Source: Pelagimonas phthalicica (GTDB lineage Bacteria; Pseudomonadota; Alphaproteobacteria; Rhodobacterales; Rhodobacteraceae). From it: 64,000 nt of DNA. The first letter of the stretch is position 1. Every line of letters starts with the position of its first letter. The position numbers and the translations under genes are program-made. A model generated the notes under the pieces. The model did no database searches, was not told the origin of the DNA, and saw only the letters and a program-made list of their open reading frames with translations. Of the stretch, positions 1 through 7,581 are shown one piece after another. The stretch is taken from positions 310,001-374,000 of the forward strand of contig NZ_SOAP01000001.1 of NCBI RefSeq assembly GCF_004364805.1, written 5' to 3'.

Positions 1-76
1 CCCAAAGCAAAGCATCAAAGCTGGCATTGGCCTCAATTTCTTCGGCACTGCGGAGGGGGGGGGCGGATTGGGACAT
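1..76 (-). CDS. phnH: PhnH, C-P lyase core subunit (N-terminal fragment)
   Basis: Only the first 25 codons lie in the window; the gene continues off the left edge. PhnH is a subunit of the PhnGHIJ complex that couples phosphonates to ATP-derived ribose before C-P bond cleavage. The visible end of the fragment, F-D-A-L-L-W, fits the early F-x-x-L-x-x-A helix of the family. The start codon shares one base with the phnG stop (TGATG), so the two are translationally coupled. The identification rests mostly on position directly after phnG. Codons 5-8 contain a run of nine C on the coding strand, a place where a sequencing slip would be easy, but the frame reads through. Confidence 0.75.
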   Translation of the reverse strand, partial: MSQSAPPLRSAEEIEANASFDALLW

Positions 77-495
77 CAAAACGTCTCCATGTTCACACGC
101 GTCGCTTCTACCCGGCGCAGGGTTTCGCGATCTTCGGCGGCTTGGTCATTGGCGGCTTGGTCGCAAAAGGCAGCGCAGGCCTCTGACTGCACATCGTTTT
201 GCAGCGCCAAATCGACCAGAGCCATGGCCATCGCCGCCTCAAGATCATGGCCGCGTCGCATGCCGTAACCTTGCTGGTCGCCAGCGCGAATATGTGCTTC
301 GCTGACCAGAACCTCGCCTAGGTGAAATACGGTGCCTTGCGCCGTATCGCGCATGGGCAGCATGATAAGACCTGTCCGGCTTTTCAGCACGTCGATCTCT
401 CCCAGATCCCCAATCAACGTTTCTGCAAAATGTTTTAACTTGTCGGGTGCGGCCCGTGCCAAAACGTCGAGTTGGGGGTCTGTGTCAGCCATCAT
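76..495 (-). CDS. phnG: PhnG, C-P lyase core subunit
   Basis: A 139-residue protein of the usual PhnG length. PhnG is part of the cytoplasmic C-P lyase core complex that attaches phosphonate to ribose triphosphate. The segment F-H-L-G-E-V-L-V-S-E-A near residue 57 and G-Y-G-M with D-L-E-A-A-M-A-M-A-L near residues 77-92 are the conserved family blocks. It overlaps phnF upstream by 11 bases and touches phnH downstream, so phnF-phnG-phnH form one leftward transcript. Two consecutive ATG codons open the frame (495 and 492) and either could be used. The regulator PhnF next door is the likely controller; induction by phosphate starvation is usual for the family but no Pho box was identified here. 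Confidence 0.93.
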   Translation of the reverse strand: MMADTDPQLDVLARAAPDKLKHFAETLIGDLGEIDVLKSRTGLIMLPMRDTAQGTVFHLGEVLVSEAHIRAGDQQGYGMRRGHDLEAAMAMALVDLALQNDVQSEACAAFCDQAANDQAAEDRETLRRVEATRVNMETF

Positions 496-1204
496 CCTGC
501 CCTGATATTGTGAATTTCACCCGCCCGGATGCCCAGATCACCCGGCTAAAAGAAATCGGAGCACCGTCCTGATCCGCATCCAGGGCCAAAACGACGATGA
601 CCGGTAAGTCGCTGTGTTGTTTCAGCGTTTTGGCCTCGTCAGGCTTGGCGGGACGTGCGTAGAAATCGGTTTCGGCGCGGTGATAATCATCGATGCCATA
701 AGATTTGAAGGTCTCGGTTACCGAACCCAACACATCCCGCCGTTCAACAAAATCCGCAAAGCGATCCGCCGGATACCAAGCCGTGCCAAAGGCCACCGGC
801 ATTCCGTCGGCAAGCGTGATGCGGCGGCTTTCAACAACCTTTACCCCTTTGGGCAAGTTCAACGCTTCGCGCACCGGTTCGGGGGCAATGATCATATTGG
901 CCCCTAGCAACGCACCAGTCACCTCGCATCCCTGCGGCAACAGATTACGGCGCAGGCGGGTGCGTTTGCCAATGGCGTAAGAAAGACGCGGCGCCTCTTC
1001 GACAAAGGTGCCGCGCCCTTGCTCAATGCTGACCTTACCGGCTTTGGCCAACGCATCGACCGCACGGCGCACAGAATGGCGCCCAGCCTCAAATCGCGCG
1101 GCAAGCTGCGGTTCGGTCGGCAGCTTGTCCCCGGGGCGCAGACGGCCGGAAGAGATATCATGTGCGAGCGCGTCGCGGATCATTGTCCAATTGGTCCGTG
1201 TCAT
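485..1204 (-). CDS. phnF: PhnF, GntR-family phosphonate regulator
   Basis: A 239-residue transcription factor with an N-terminal GntR winged helix (residues about 1-70; G-D-K-L-P-T-E and R-R-A-V-D-A-L motifs) and a C-terminal UTRA ligand-binding domain (about 90-235). PhnF proteins regulate C-P lyase operons. The ATG at 1204 is preferred because it begins just before the helix-turn-helix; an upstream extension to 1261 has no start that fits better. It heads the leftward phnFGH unit and overlaps phnG by 11 bases. A 12-base perfect palindrome sits 8 bases upstream of the start and could be its own operator. The GntR-UTRA assignment is firm; the name PhnF rests on the adjacent phnG and phnH. Confidence 0.9.
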   Translation of the reverse strand: MTRTNWTMIRDALAHDISSGRLRPGDKLPTEPQLAARFEAGRHSVRRAVDALAKAGKVSIEQGRGTFVEEAPRLSYAIGKRTRLRRNLLPQGCEVTGALLGANMIIAPEPVREALNLPKGVKVVESRRITLADGMPVAFGTAWYPADRFADFVERRDVLGSVTETFKSYGIDDYHRAETDFYARPAKPDEAKTLKQHSDLPVIVVLALDADQDGAPISFSRVIWASGRVKFTISGQDDG

Positions 1205-1211
1205 GTCAGAA

Positions 1212-1223
1212 TCATTCGAATGA
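1212..1223. promoter_or_regulatory. Palindrome upstream of phnF, possible autoregulatory operator
   Basis: TCATTCGAATGA is a perfect 12-base inverted repeat lying 8 to 19 bases before the phnF start codon. GntR-family regulators bind short palindromes near their own promoter, so an operator role is plausible. A palindrome this short can also arise by chance and this one occupies the ribosome-binding region. Confidence 0.3.
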
Positions 1224-1426
1224 ATTTCAGATAGTAGCGTGACGTTACATCTAAGTGACAAGATTGCCGATCAGAAGCCACATTTGCCGATTTCCGCAGG
1301 CACAGCATTAAGGGAGGCCAGAACGGCCCAAACGTCGTGATGAAATCTGCAGCACGCGGGGAAAAGATTTGCTAAACCCGATTGGTTTCTCTTGGCGTGG
1401 TCAGAGGCTCGGCCTAGGGTCGCGTC

Positions 1427-1897
1427 ATGAACCAGCAAACTTATTTCATTTCACAAATCACGGAATCCGACGACGGGGTTAATGCCCTATTGGCGCGTCA
1501 CCATGCCGATATGCGCGCCGGATCACCCGAGGAAAGCTGCCACGTCATGACCGGTGACGAATTGCGCGCGGCCGGTGCGCAGGTCTTTGCCTTGCGTGAT
1601 GGCGATGGGCAAGTGCAATCGATTGGGGCGTTGAAACCCTTTGGGCAAGCGGTAGAACTGAAAAGCATGCATACCGCGCGCGAGGCCCGAGGCCTGGGTT
1701 ATGGTCGCAAGATGCTGGCGCATCTTTTGCAGGCGGCTAAAGATCAGGGCGCGCAAAGCGCCTGGTTGGAAACCGGCTCTCAGGAGGCGTTTGCACCGGC
1801 GCGGTCTCTGTATCATTCGGCAGGGTTCGAGATTTGCCCACCCTTCGGGGAATATGTCGAGGACCCTCTGAGCACCTTTATGACCAAGCGGCTCTGA
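1427..1897 (+). CDS. GNAT-family N-acetyltransferase
   Basis: A 156-residue cytoplasmic protein with the GNAT acetyl-CoA fold. Motif A is visible as R-G-L-G-Y-G-R-K-M-L near residue 90, after the strand V-E-L-K-S-M-H-T. The C-terminal part Y-H-S-A-G-F-E (about 128) is the family's usual strand-turn, and the end F-G-E-Y-x-x-D-P-x-S-x-F-M resembles the putative acetyltransferases annotated near small-molecule metabolism genes. The substrate cannot be told from sequence. It stands alone between phnF and the zinc locus and converges on znuB, with only two bases between the two stop codons. Confidence 0.85.
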   Translation: MNQQTYFISQITESDDGVNALLARHHADMRAGSPEESCHVMTGDELRAAGAQVFALRDGDGQVQSIGALKPFGQAVELKSMHTAREARGLGYGRKMLAHLLQAAKDQGAQSAWLETGSQEAFAPARSLYHSAGFEICPPFGEYVEDPLSTFMTKRL

Positions 1898-1899
1898 CC

Positions 1900-2682
1900 C
1901 TAACGGCGTCCAAACAGGCTCGAGACAAGAAACAACCCGGCGGCGGCGCAAACGATGCTTGGCCCGGCGGGTGTGTCTATTTCCCAAGCGGCCCACAAGC
2001 CCAAGAGAGAGGCGCAAATGCCCAGACCCGCAGCCCCAACAACCATCTGTTCCGGGGTGCGGGCAAAAGGGCGCGCCGAGGCTGCCGGGATGATCAGCAT
2101 CGCGCCGATCAACAACGCCCCAACGATCTTGATGGCCACGGCAACCACCAAGGCCAAGGCCAGCATCAAGACATATTTTTCCCGCTCCGGGTCATTGTCG
2201 GACGCATAGGACAGGTCAGGCGACAAGGTCGCCAGCAACAGCCCATTCCAGCGCCAAAGGATCAGCGCCCAAACCGCCGCCGCCCCGCACCAGATCATCA
2301 AGAGATCGCTCTTGGCCACCGCCAGGATGTCGCCAAACAGATATGCCTCAAGGCTGATGCGCGGCCCATCGACCAAGGACACCGCCACAAGGCCAAAGGC
2401 CAAGGCCGAATGGCTGGCAACGCCCAGGATCATATCCGGGCCAAATCCGCGCCCGGTCAGGGCCGCAACCGTAAAAGCCATGCCAAGGCTGATCAGCAAG
2501 GTGCCGGCAAAGACAGGCGCTGAAAAGGCCAAGGCCAAAGCCACGCCCAAAACCGCCGCATGTGCGGTTGCATCGCCAAAATAGGCCATGCGTCGCCAGA
2601 CGACGAATACGCCCAGTGGCGCGGCGGCCACGGCAACACCCACCGCGCCCAGCACGGCGCGGGTCAGGAAATGGTCCAACAT
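1900..2682 (-). CDS. znuB: ZnuB, zinc ABC transporter permease
   Basis: A 260-residue, strongly hydrophobic protein with about eight membrane segments, belonging to the ABC-3 family of metal permeases. The early segment R-R-M-A-Y-F-G-D-A-T-A-H-A-A near residues 30-43 matches the conserved cytoplasmic loop of ZnuB and MntB proteins. It forms the inner-membrane channel for Zn2+ delivered by ZnuA and is driven by ZnuC. Its ATG overlaps the znuC stop (TAATG), and zur precedes znuC, so zur-znuC-znuB is one leftward operon. The two Zur-type dyads beyond zur suggest repression under zinc sufficiency. Zinc rather than manganese is inferred from Zur and the histidine-rich ZnuA. Confidence 0.94.
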   Translation of the reverse strand: MLDHFLTRAVLGAVGVAVAAAPLGVFVVWRRMAYFGDATAHAAVLGVALALAFSAPVFAGTLLISLGMAFTVAALTGRGFGPDMILGVASHSALAFGLVAVSLVDGPRISLEAYLFGDILAVAKSDLLMIWCGAAAVWALILWRWNGLLLATLSPDLSYASDNDPEREKYVLMLALALVVAVAIKIVGALLIGAMLIIPAASARPFARTPEQMVVGAAGLGICASLLGLWAAWEIDTPAGPSIVCAAAGLFLVSSLFGRR

Positions 2683-3434
2683 TATGCCGTCTCCTGATGA
2701 TCATGGTCACAAGATGCGCCATCATCATGGCTGTGATTGTGTTGGTGCCGGTAAAGCGCCAGTGCGCCGCCCGTGCCACTGCCAAACAGGGCGCGATATT
2801 CTTCGGCCTGCGCGACGACTTCGGGGCGGCCTTCGCAGCAAATATGGCCGTTCACGCAAAGAACCCGGTCAGAGGCGCTCATCACTACGTGCAAATCATG
2901 GCTGACCATCAGCACGGCGCAGCCGAGATTGTCGCGCACCTCTTCGATACGTTTGTAAAAGGCCGCCTGCCCCGGCTGATCCAACCCGGTGGTTGGTTCA
3001 TCCAGTAGCAGGATCTCTGGCTTGTTCAACAGGGCCCGCGCCAGCATCGCCCTTTGAAACTGCCCGCCGGACAGATCGGTCAGCTGGCGATCGGCGATTT
3101 CGCTCGCCCCGGCATCAGCCAAAGCCGCCTGCCGGGCTTCACGCGGGCTGCGCCGCGGCAGATCCAGAAAGCGCGACACAGTCATCGGCATCGAGGGATC
3201 GACGCTCAGGCTTTGGGGAACATAGCCTAAACGCAAGCCTTTCTTACGAGTCACTTGCCCTTGGAACGGGGTCACAGCGCCGATCAAAGCCTTCATCAAG
3301 CTCGATTTGCCCGAGCCATTCGGCCCGACAATCGTGACGATCTCACCGGCATGAATCGCAAAATCAACGTTACGCAACACGGTGACATTGCCCCGTTTGA
3401 CATGCATGCCCCGCGTTTCAATCAGCGCCGTCAT
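2682..3434 (-). CDS. znuC: ZnuC, zinc ABC transporter ATPase
   Basis: A 250-residue ABC ATPase. Walker A G-P-N-G-S-G-K-S is near residue 37, the signature L-S-G-G-Q near 130, Walker B L-L-L-D-E-P near 155 and the switch histidine (S-H-D) near 187. The C-terminus carries a short histidine cluster (H-Q-H-N-H-S-H and C-D-H-D-H), common in ZnuC and likely metal-binding. The start at 3434 is chosen because it forms an ATGA overlap with the zur stop; a nine-residue upstream extension would run into zur. It couples ATP hydrolysis to zinc import through ZnuB. Confidence 0.94.
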   Translation of the reverse strand: MTALIETRGMHVKRGNVTVLRNVDFAIHAGEIVTIVGPNGSGKSSLMKALIGAVTPFQGQVTRKKGLRLGYVPQSLSVDPSMPMTVSRFLDLPRRSPREARQAALADAGASEIADRQLTDLSGGQFQRAMLARALLNKPEILLLDEPTTGLDQPGQAAFYKRIEEVRDNLGCAVLMVSHDLHVVMSASDRVLCVNGHICCEGRPEVVAQAEEYRALFGSGTGGALALYRHQHNHSHDDGASCDHDHQETA

Positions 3435-3910
3435 GCGGTTTTGTCCTGGCAGTCCGGGCAAACTCCCTCTGCTTCGATTGAGACTTTTTCAACGGTAAAG
3501 CCCAAATCCGTCCCGGCTTTGGCCACAACATCGGACACAGGTTTGCCCGGCAATTCCGCGACGGTCGAACATTCGCGGCAGATCAGAAAGCTTGGCGCAT
3601 GGTGTTCGCCCGGATGGACACAGGCGATAAACGCGTTCAGGCGTTCGATCCGATGGACGAATCCGTTGCTGACCAGAAAATCCAAAGCGCGGTAAGCGAC
3701 CGGCGGTTGCGAGCCGAGCCCCTCTTCGCGCAAAAAATCCAAGACCTCATAGGCCCCCATAGCGGTATGTTTTTGAGCAAGAATTTCCAACACGCGCCGC
3801 CGAACCGGCGTCAATTGCAGGCCTTTCTCACGACAGGTCTCTTCGGCCACCTGCAACGTGTTCGAGATACATTGCGTGTGATCGTGAGACTCAAAACCAT
3901 TGGCGGTCAT
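3431..3910 (-). CDS. zur: Zur, zinc-responsive Fur-family repressor
   Basis: A 159-residue Fur-superfamily regulator with an N-terminal winged helix (L-T-P-V-R-R-R-V-L near 33) and a C-terminal metal-binding, dimerisation domain. Two paired cysteines, C-R-E-C near 111 and C-P-D-C near 151, form the structural zinc site. The H-P-G-E-H-H-A-P-S-F segment carries regulatory ligands. It is first in the zur-znuC-znuB operon and diverges from znuA. With zinc bound it should repress both arms through the two dyads between them. Fur or Mur is less likely given the zinc transporter context. Confidence 0.93.
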   Translation of the reverse strand: MTANGFESHDHTQCISNTLQVAEETCREKGLQLTPVRRRVLEILAQKHTAMGAYEVLDFLREEGLGSQPPVAYRALDFLVSNGFVHRIERLNAFIACVHPGEHHAPSFLICRECSTVAELPGKPVSDVVAKAGTDLGFTVEKVSIEAEGVCPDCQDKTA

Positions 3911-3950
3911 GCGAACTTGTCCTTTGAGGGGATCGTTTTGGGGTTGATAT

Positions 3951-3963
3951 GTTATGTTCTAAC
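3951..3963. promoter_or_regulatory. Zur-type dyad, zur-proximal
   Basis: GTTATGTTCTAAC has perfect GTTA/TAAC arms, lies 41 bases upstream of the zur ATG, and resembles the AT-rich GTTAT-ATAAC cores of alphaproteobacterial Zur boxes. A second and better copy follows 17 bases later. Confidence 0.6.
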
Positions 3964-3980
3964 CTTCTACAAGCTGTGAC

Positions 3981-3995
3981 TGTTATATCATAACA
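3981..3995. promoter_or_regulatory. Zur-type dyad, znuA-proximal
   Basis: TGTTATATCATAACA is a perfect inverted repeat (6-base arms, 3-base spacer) 25 bases before the znuA start. Its match to known Zur operators and its place between zur and znuA make it the probable main operator for zinc-dependent repression. Confidence 0.75.
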
Positions 3996-4020
3996 TCCGC
4001 CCTGCCTGAAGAGAGACCCA

Positions 4021-5205
4021 ATGAAACTGCAATATTCTGCCTTTGCTCTGATGATGACCTCAAGCGCCGTTTTGGCCGAAGCCCCAAATGTTGTCACAGA
4101 TATCGCCCCAATCCACAGCCTAGTCTCCATGGTGATGGGTCAAACGGGCGAACCGGACATGCTGATTGAACCGGGCACATCCGCCCATGATCTCGTGTTG
4201 AAGCCGAGCCAGGCGCAAATGCTGAGCGATGCGAATGTTGTGATCTGGGTTGGCCCCGAGTTGAATCCGGCCGCCGGGAACCATATCGAGACACTGGCCC
4301 CCAATGCGTTGCATATTGAGTTGATGGAAGTCGAAGGCACACACATCTTGCCGTTCCGCGAAAACGCGATTTTTGGCGGGCATGATGATCATGACGCTCA
4401 TGAGGAGCACGCTGAACACGATCACGACGATCATGATCACGGGCATGACGACCATGCAGATCACGATGATCATGCAGAACATGCGCATGAAGATGACCAT
4501 GCCGAGCATGATCACAAAGAAGAACATGATGACGGTCACGACCATGGTGACCAACATGATCACGCCCATGAAGGCGAAGAGCATCACGATGATCATGACG
4601 ACCACGCCCATGATGATCACAAGGAAGACGGTCATGAAGAGGCTGGGCACCATGATCACCACCATGGCGAAAACGACCCGCATGTCTGGCTGTCACCGGA
4701 CAACGCCATCTTCTGGCTGGGCGTGATTGCCGAAGAGCTTGGCAAAGTCGATCAGGACAATCGTGACACCTATTTCTACAACGCGACCAAAGCGATCGAA
4801 GAAATCAAAGCGGCAGAGACCCGCGCAAAGGCGATCCTGGAACCGGTCAAAGATGCCCCACTAGCGGCCTATCACGACGCGTATCAGTATTACGAAGAAG
4901 CGTTTGATCTGAACGTTCTGGGCGCGATTACCGATAGTGACGATGTTGCCCCCGGTGCCAAGCGGATCGGCACATTGCGCGACGAGTTTGCCGAGCTTCA
5001 GCCCAAGTGCTTTTTCATGGAACCTGGCGCAAACGCGCGTCTGATCTTGTCTGTCGGCTGGGCGGAACTGCTCAACAATGACAGCGGTAAAGAGCCAATT
5101 GCCCGCCTCGACCCACAAGGTCGGTATCTTGAACTTGGTGCAGGCCTCTACCCGGCCTTGATCGAAGACACGGCGCAACGCATTGCGGATTGTGTGGCAG
5201 AATAA
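4021..5205 (+). CDS. znuA: ZnuA, periplasmic zinc-binding protein with extreme His-rich loop
   Basis: A 394-residue cluster A-I solute-binding protein that captures Zn2+ in the periplasm for ZnuBC. A signal peptide covers about residues 1-19 (M-M-T-S-S-A-V-L-A). Likely zinc ligands are the histidines in S-A-H-D-L-V-L-K-P (56), N-D-P-H-V-W-L-S-P (221) and A-Y-H-D-A (near 285). Residues 121-220 form the flexible acidic/histidine loop typical of ZnuA but unusually long, with 35 histidines per 100 residues by my count. The normal family loop is a few dozen residues. The gene is monocistronic, diverges from zur and ends at a strong hairpin terminator. The antisense frames over the loop are low-complexity artefacts. 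Confidence 0.96.
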   Translation: MKLQYSAFALMMTSSAVLAEAPNVVTDIAPIHSLVSMVMGQTGEPDMLIEPGTSAHDLVLKPSQAQMLSDANVVIWVGPELNPAAGNHIETLAPNALHIELMEVEGTHILPFRENAIFGGHDDHDAHEEHAEHDHDDHDHGHDDHADHDDHAEHAHEDDHAEHDHKEEHDDGHDHGDQHDHAHEGEEHHDDHDDHAHDDHKEDGHEEAGHHDHHHGENDPHVWLSPDNAIFWLGVIAEELGKVDQDNRDTYFYNATKAIEEIKAAETRAKAILEPVKDAPLAAYHDAYQYYEEAFDLNVLGAITDSDDVAPGAKRIGTLRDEFAELQPKCFFMEPGANARLILSVGWAELLNNDSGKEPIARLDPQGRYLELGAGLYPALIEDTAQRIADCVAE

Positions 5206-5230
5206 CTGCGCCGCTACGTATAGAAATCGA

Positions 5231-5268
5231 AACCCCGCCTTGGTGATCAAGGCGGGGTTTTCTTTTTT
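5231..5268 (+). terminator. Rho-independent terminator of znuA
   Basis: A perfect 12-base stem (AACCCCGCCTTG with its complement at 5248-5259), a 5-base loop, then a T-rich tail (TTCTTTTTT). It starts 25 bases after the znuA stop. Confidence 0.92.
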
Positions 5269-5311
5269 GAACCGGCGTTTCACGCGCAAAGAAAACGGTT
5301 ACGCACGTTTT

Positions 5312-5494
5312 CTAATGTGGCTTGCGCTGCGCCTCAGCGGCGGCAATCGCCGCTTCTTCCATATCTTCCGGATCTTGCGATGGGGTCGAATAGGACCCCG
5401 AAAGCCACTTGGCCAAATCAATATCCGCGCAGCGTTTGGAGCAAAACGGGCGGTATTTGACATCGGTGTCTTTTGCGCAAATCGGGCAGCTCAT
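5312..5494 (-). CDS. yacG: YacG, small zinc-finger DNA gyrase inhibitor
   Basis: A 60-residue protein with four zinc-ligand cysteines, C-P-I-C at residues 3-6 and C-S-K-R-C at 18-22, followed by the conserved [10 protein letters not shown] stretch of YacG. In E. coli YacG binds GyrB and inhibits gyrase. The ATG at 5494 overlaps the stop of the RNase gene upstream (ATGA), so it is the last gene of the leftward infA-maf-rng-yacG run. Longer frames exist but extend into the RNase gene. The acidic, alanine-rich C-terminus is typical of alphaproteobacterial members. Confidence 0.9.
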   Translation of the reverse strand: MSCPICAKDTDVKYRPFCSKRCADIDLAKWLSGSYSTPSQDPEDMEEAAIAAAEAQRKPH

Positions 5495-6531
5495 GATTTG
5501 GCCCTCAGGCTTTTCAAGGCCAGTCGGTCGCGTTTGCGCTGAATTTCCATCAACCCAAGCTGCGTCCACCCGGCCAGAATGGTTTCGGTCGCTTCACGTT
5601 TCAAGGACGCCCGCAAAACGCCCTCAAGCTGCTTACGCTCTTTCTTGGGGCACGGGGCCGGGTCGACAATGATCTGCCCGCCAAGGCCACGCAGGCGCAG
5701 CTGGCGTGGAAGGTCCTTGAGCGCCGCCAAGTTGGCCTTGAGCCCTGCCGAGAACGACGTGTCACCGCCCGTATTGATATCAACAGCCACCAAAGCCGAG
5801 GTCGGCTCGATGATCATGGAATACCCGCCGGGCAAAGCCACATGCGGCTCTAGGGCGCGATCGATTTGGTCCAGCACATCGTGATGTTCAAAACTGCCCG
5901 GCTCATTGGCAATCTGAGCCGGGTCCGTCCATTCGCGCCAGGCCATCGCATGGGGGCCGTCGCCCTCGGATAGCAATTCCGCCTCGGTGCCTGTGTCGCC
6001 CAGAACGGCCGTCGCCAATTCCGCCATGGCCAGTACATCATCGCTGATGTCTTCCGGATCTGCATCGGCACAAGACGACCGCAGGATCAAACCGGCATTT
6101 TCTGGCAAGGCGCAGTCGGCCAAGGCCTCATGCGCAGCTTCCAACGCGGCCTCTCGCAACTCATCATCCTTGATCGCGCGCGAGACATTGATGCCCGGTG
6201 CATCCGGCGTGACAATGGCGTAGCGGGATTTGAACAGCAGGCGCTGGGTGACTGGAATGGCTTTGCCCGGATCGGCATAACCCGTCACTTGCACCATCAA
6301 TGGCTGACCGGGCTTTAACCCTTTGACCTGACGCAGAAACGCCATGCCGTCAGGCGTGCGCAGAAACATGCCCCCCTGCCCTTTCACGGGCCGGTCGGCA
6401 ATGGCGCGGTAAATCGTTCCCGGACGCGGCAGATCGGTGTCGATCAGCAAATCATCCAACTGACCATCCTTGATCAAAGCCGCGGCCTCGCGCCCTTGCC
6501 AATGGTCCAATGCGATAAGAGTTCCCTTCAT
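5491..6531 (-). CDS. rng: Short RNase E/G-family endoribonuclease
   Basis: A 346-residue protein with the catalytic core of RNase [11 protein letters not shown] and, further on, [10 protein letters not shown] hold the two metal-binding aspartates, separated by R-Q-L-R-L-R-G-L-G. These enzymes cleave single-stranded RNA in rRNA maturation and mRNA decay. It is shorter than RNase G (about 490 residues): I see no N-terminal S1 domain and the final D-F of the second motif is D-P. The ATG at 6531 overlaps the maf stop. Such truncated forms recur at this locus in alphaproteobacteria, so the shortness is probably not a defect. Activity is untested here. Confidence 0.85.
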   Translation of the reverse strand: MKGTLIALDHWQGREAAALIKDGQLDDLLIDTDLPRPGTIYRAIADRPVKGQGGMFLRTPDGMAFLRQVKGLKPGQPLMVQVTGYADPGKAIPVTQRLLFKSRYAIVTPDAPGINVSRAIKDDELREAALEAAHEALADCALPENAGLILRSSCADADPEDISDDVLAMAELATAVLGDTGTEAELLSEGDGPHAMAWREWTDPAQIANEPGSFEHHDVLDQIDRALEPHVALPGGYSMIIEPTSALVAVDINTGGDTSFSAGLKANLAALKDLPRQLRLRGLGGQIIVDPAPCPKKERKQLEGVLRASLKREATETILAGWTQLGLMEIQRKRDRLALKSLRAKS

Positions 6532-7118
6532 GAGGCAGGCTTGTAAAGCGGATAGCCCGCAGACAGAAGCAAATTCGCCGTCTCCGCCAGCGGAAGGCCA
6601 ACGACGGCTGTAAATGACCCGTTGATCCAAGGGACAAAGGCCCCTGCTGGGCCCTGAATGGCATAGCCGCCAGCCTTGCCCTGCCAGTCATTGCTGGCGA
6701 GATAGGCGTTCAGCTCTTCGTTCGAAAGGTTCTTCATCTTGACCTGGGTGACCACATCGCGTTCCCAAACCTGATCCCCCTTACGAACCGCCACAGCTGT
6801 GATGACGCGGTGGCGCCGCCCCGACAGCATGGTCAGAAACTCTGCCGCTTCTGCCGCATCAGCCGGTTTGCCAAGAATGCGACGCCCCAGCGCCACAGTG
6901 GTATCCGCAGACAGAACGATCTCGGAAGGTTCTGCCGGGATGGCCAGCGCCTTTTCCCGCGCAAGACGCACACAATAGGGGCGCGCTGCCTCGCCCTTCA
7001 ACGGATCTTCGTTGATGTCAGGCGGGCGAATGTCATCGGCCACAATACCAAGCTGGGCCAGCAACTCACGGCGGCGCGGGCTGCCGGACCCAAGAATGAG
7101 GCGGGTTTTGTCTGTCAT
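6528..7118 (-). CDS. maf: Maf-family nucleoside triphosphate pyrophosphatase
   Basis: A 196-residue protein. The N-terminal [11 protein letters not shown] (about 8-18) is the Maf nucleotide-binding signature, and S-A-D-T-T-V (near 72) contributes the catalytic acid. Maf enzymes hydrolyse dTTP, UTP or modified nucleotides to monophosphates and have been linked to septum control. The ATG at 7118 is the first one before the signature; the reading frame upstream crosses a two-hairpin repeat and is unlikely to be coding. It overlaps rng by four bases and lies downstream of infA on the same strand. Confidence 0.92.
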   Translation of the reverse strand: MTDKTRLILGSGSPRRRELLAQLGIVADDIRPPDINEDPLKGEAARPYCVRLAREKALAIPAEPSEIVLSADTTVALGRRILGKPADAAEAAEFLTMLSGRRHRVITAVAVRKGDQVWERDVVTQVKMKNLSNEELNAYLASNDWQGKAGGYAIQGPAGAFVPWINGSFTAVVGLPLAETANLLLSAGYPLYKPAS

Positions 7119-7170
7119 CACAACATCCGCATAGGTTTGAAGTGGGATTGGCCAGTCAGGCCGGGTGCTG

Positions 7171-7215
7171 AAAAGTTTTTCAAAACTTTTGCAAATTCCG
7201 TGCACGGAATTTTGG
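7171..7215 (-). repeat. Two-hairpin intergenic repeat, copy 1
   Basis: Read on the minus strand, a 20-base perfect palindrome (7193-7212, centre GTGCAC) is followed by a second stem of AAAAGTTTT with AAAACTTTT (7171-7190). A close relative occurs at 38076-38121 on the plus strand with the same order of stems. Both lie just downstream of a gene in its direction of transcription (here infA and its terminator). A dispersed repeat family is inferred. Confidence 0.75.
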
Positions 7216-7239
7216 CGCATAGAAGTGAGGTCTTGGACG

Positions 7240-7264
7240 AAAAACGCCGGGGTGGTCCCCGGCG
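7240..7264 (-). terminator. Rho-independent terminator of infA
   Basis: On the minus strand an 8-base stem CGCCGGGG/CCCCGGCG with loop ACCA is followed by TTTTT. It lies 16 bases past the infA stop, so maf, rng and yacG depend on read-through or an internal promoter. Confidence 0.88.
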
Positions 7265-7280
7265 GTCTTCAACGCATCGC

Positions 7281-7499
7281 TTATTTGAAGCGGTAGTTGA
7301 TGCGCCCCTTGGTCAGGTCATAGGGGGTCATTTCAACCTGGACTTTGTCGCCAGCCAGAACACGGATGCGGTTCTTGCGCATCTTGCCTGCCGTATGTGC
7401 GATGATTTCATGGCCGTTTTCAAGCTCGACCCGGAATGTCGCATTCGGCAGGAGTTCCTTCACGACACCAGGAAATTCGAGCGTATCTTCCTTGGCCAT
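7281..7499 (-). CDS. infA: Translation initiation factor IF-1
   Basis: A 72-residue S1-fold protein of exact IF-1 length. M-A-K-E-D-x-L-E-F-P-G opens it, and [21 protein letters not shown] and the terminal G-R-I-N-Y-R follow. IF-1 binds the ribosomal A site during initiation. The ATG at 7499 gives the standard N-terminus; a seven-residue extension from 7520 also exists but is unlikely. It has its own terminator just downstream, fitting high independent expression. It belongs to the alphaproteobacterial block linking UPF0262 and the phosphatase gene with maf, although three accessory genes separate it from them here. Confidence 0.97.
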   Translation of the reverse strand: MAKEDTLEFPGVVKELLPNATFRVELENGHEIIAHTAGKMRKNRIRVLAGDKVQVEMTPYDLTKGRINYRFK

Positions 7500-7581
7500 G
7501 TTTTCTCCATCATTTGCCATCCCGCCAGACGCGGGACCCCTGCGATATGAGCCTTTTTTGCTGGTATTTCAAGCCACCATA

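Noticed and set aside
1-76. Frameshift in phnH at the nine-C run
   Set aside because: The reading frame continues with sensible residues past the run up to the window edge, so no shift needs to be assumed.
4381-4680. CRISPR-like or tandem repeat array
   Set aside because: The repetitiveness comes from alternating His and Asp codons with no fixed repeat unit or spacer; it is low-complexity coding sequence.
4094-4696. Long minus-strand frames opposite znuA, rich in His, Arg and Val
   Set aside because: They are antisense readings of the CAT/GAT-rich loop of znuA, with no ribosome site; the plus frame is a full zinc-binding protein with signal peptide.
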